5,124 nt of DNA from Methylococcaceae bacterium. Lineage in GTDB: Bacteria > Pseudomonadota > Gammaproteobacteria > Methylococcales > Methylomonadaceae. This document shows positions 4,412-5,124 of this stretch, piece after piece. Numbering within the stretch: position 1 is the first letter of the stretch; the number at the start of each line of letters is the position of its first letter. A program made the position numbers and the translations under genes. A model generated the notes under the pieces. The model searched no databases. It was given only the letters and a program-made list of their open reading frames with translations, and had not been told where the DNA came from. The stretch covers positions 1,093 through 6,216 of the forward strand of contig DPKY01000197.1 in NCBI GenBank assembly GCA_003542275.1. Direction: 5' to 3'.

Positions 4412-5124
4412 AGAATGTCGATACACATAACGTCGCCTTAGTTGTTGAAAATTTGACGTTCTCTTATGGTGCTAAAAAAGCACTCAGTGATGTCAGTTTT
4501 CAAATTTTGGCGGGCGAATGCACGTTATTATTAGGGCAAAACGGAGCCGGGAAAAGTACGCTTTTTTCACTCATTACCCATCTCTACAATACGCATCACG
4601 GTCAGATTGCCTTGTGTGGTTTTGATATTCAACAGCAATCTCGCCAAGCGTTAGCCAAATTAGGTGTTGTGTTTCAGCAAACCACGCTTGATATGGATTT
4701 AACCGTTACGCAAAATTTGCGCTATCACGCTGCCTTGCATGGTATGTCAAGTAAACTGACCACTCAACGCATTCAAGAAGAGCTAGAACGTTTGCAGATG
4801 TATGAGCGGCGCCATGAAAAAGTGCGTCAACTCAACGGTGGGCATAAACGGCGCGTGGAAATTGCGCGTGCACTGCTACACAAACCCGCCTTGCTTTTGC
4901 TTGATGAACCCACTGTTGGCCTAGATATTCCCAGTCGCAAAAGTATCGTTGATTATGTCCATCAGTTGGTGAAAGCGGAAAATATCGCCGTGCTTTGGGC
5001 AAGTCATTTAATGGACGAAGTTTATCCAGAAGACCATCTAATTATTTTGCATCAAGGACAAATAAAAGGAAATGGGCGTGTCAGTGCGGTGTTGGACGCG
5101 ACGAAAACCAGCAATGTCGCTGAG
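4408..5124 (+). CDS. ABC transporter ATP-binding protein, PQQ-dependent alcohol dehydrogenase system type (partial, 3' end missing)
   Basis: This is the cytoplasmic ATPase of an ABC transporter. The 239 codons in the window are open to the last base, so the stop lies outside. The GTG start (4408) overlaps the propeller stop as GTGA, with GGTGA at 4399-4403 as a close ribosome binding site; the ATG at 4415 is out of frame. All nucleotide-binding motifs are visible. Walker A is GQNGAGKST (43-51), the Q-loop glutamine is about Q90, the signature is LNGGH (142-146), Walker B is LLLLDEP (162-168) with catalytic E167, the D-loop is GLD (171-173), and the H-loop is H200. The LNGGHKRRVEIARALLHKP segment, instead of LSGGQ, is characteristic of the ATPase found with PQQ-dependent alcohol dehydrogenases in proteobacteria. 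The fold is closest to the ABC-2 export type (DrrA/CcmA/NatA-like), so an exporter role is likely, but the cargo is unknown. A permease gene is expected downstream. Confidence 0.9.
   Translation, partial: MKNVDTHNVALVVENLTFSYGAKKALSDVSFQILAGECTLLLGQNGAGKSTLFSLITHLYNTHHGQIALCGFDIQQQSRQALAKLGVVFQQTTLDMDLTVTQNLRYHAALHGMSSKLTTQRIQEELERLQMYERRHEKVRQLNGGHKRRVEIARALLHKPALLLLDEPTVGLDIPSRKSIVDYVHQLVKAENIAVLWASHLMDEVYPEDHLIILHQGQIKGNGRVSAVLDATKTSNVAE

Noticed and set aside
1..5124. Mobile elements, CRISPR arrays, tRNA or other structured RNA genes
   Set aside because: Reading through both strands showed no spaced direct repeats, no transposase or integrase, and no cloverleaf. The intergenic gaps (143 and 113 bases) are accounted for by terminators, promoters and a short repeat.

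Overview
The window looks like chromosomal DNA from a gammaproteobacterium, or less likely a betaproteobacterium, of moderate G+C. The evidence is the gene order petA-petB-petC-sspA-sspB, which is a conserved arrangement in respiring Gammaproteobacteria, and cytochrome b features typical of that branch (a PVWY quinol-site motif and a 15-residue heme-ligand spacing in helix D). The last two genes match a transport cassette known mainly from alcohol- and methanol-oxidising proteobacteria, so a methylotroph-like or alcohol-oxidising lifestyle is possible. The genus cannot be named from this sequence. All genes lie on the + strand.

Layout. Bases 1-70 hold the last 22 codons of the Rieske iron-sulfur subunit (petA). 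It overlaps petB (67-1470, cytochrome b), and petC (1475-2194, cytochrome c1) follows after 4 bases. Together they encode the three catalytic subunits of the cytochrome bc1 complex. The gap 2195-2337 contains a long perfect-looking hairpin, a strong TATAAT box, and a second AU-rich hairpin followed by a T-rich tract. It is the boundary between the pet operon and the sspAB operon. sspA (2338-2949) and sspB (2946-3338) overlap by 4 bases; they encode an RNA-polymerase-associated regulator and the ClpXP adaptor for ssrA-tagged proteins. A textbook intrinsic terminator (3353-3382) closes that operon.

A new promoter region (3407-3435) then leads into a second operon. Its first gene is a secreted seven-bladed YVTN beta-propeller (3452-4411). 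The next is an ABC transporter ATPase that starts inside the propeller stop codon (4408) and runs off the window end. This pair matches the propeller and ATPase of the ABC system found beside PQQ-dependent alcohol dehydrogenases. A permease gene would be expected just past base 5124.

The most interesting points are: a roughly 55-60 residue hydrophilic extension on cytochrome b; the nested hairpin and promoter architecture before sspA, together with an apparently shortened SspA N-terminus; and the propeller-ABC cassette, whose transported substrate is not established and which here sits directly behind a housekeeping operon. No RNA genes, CRISPR arrays or insertion sequences are seen.
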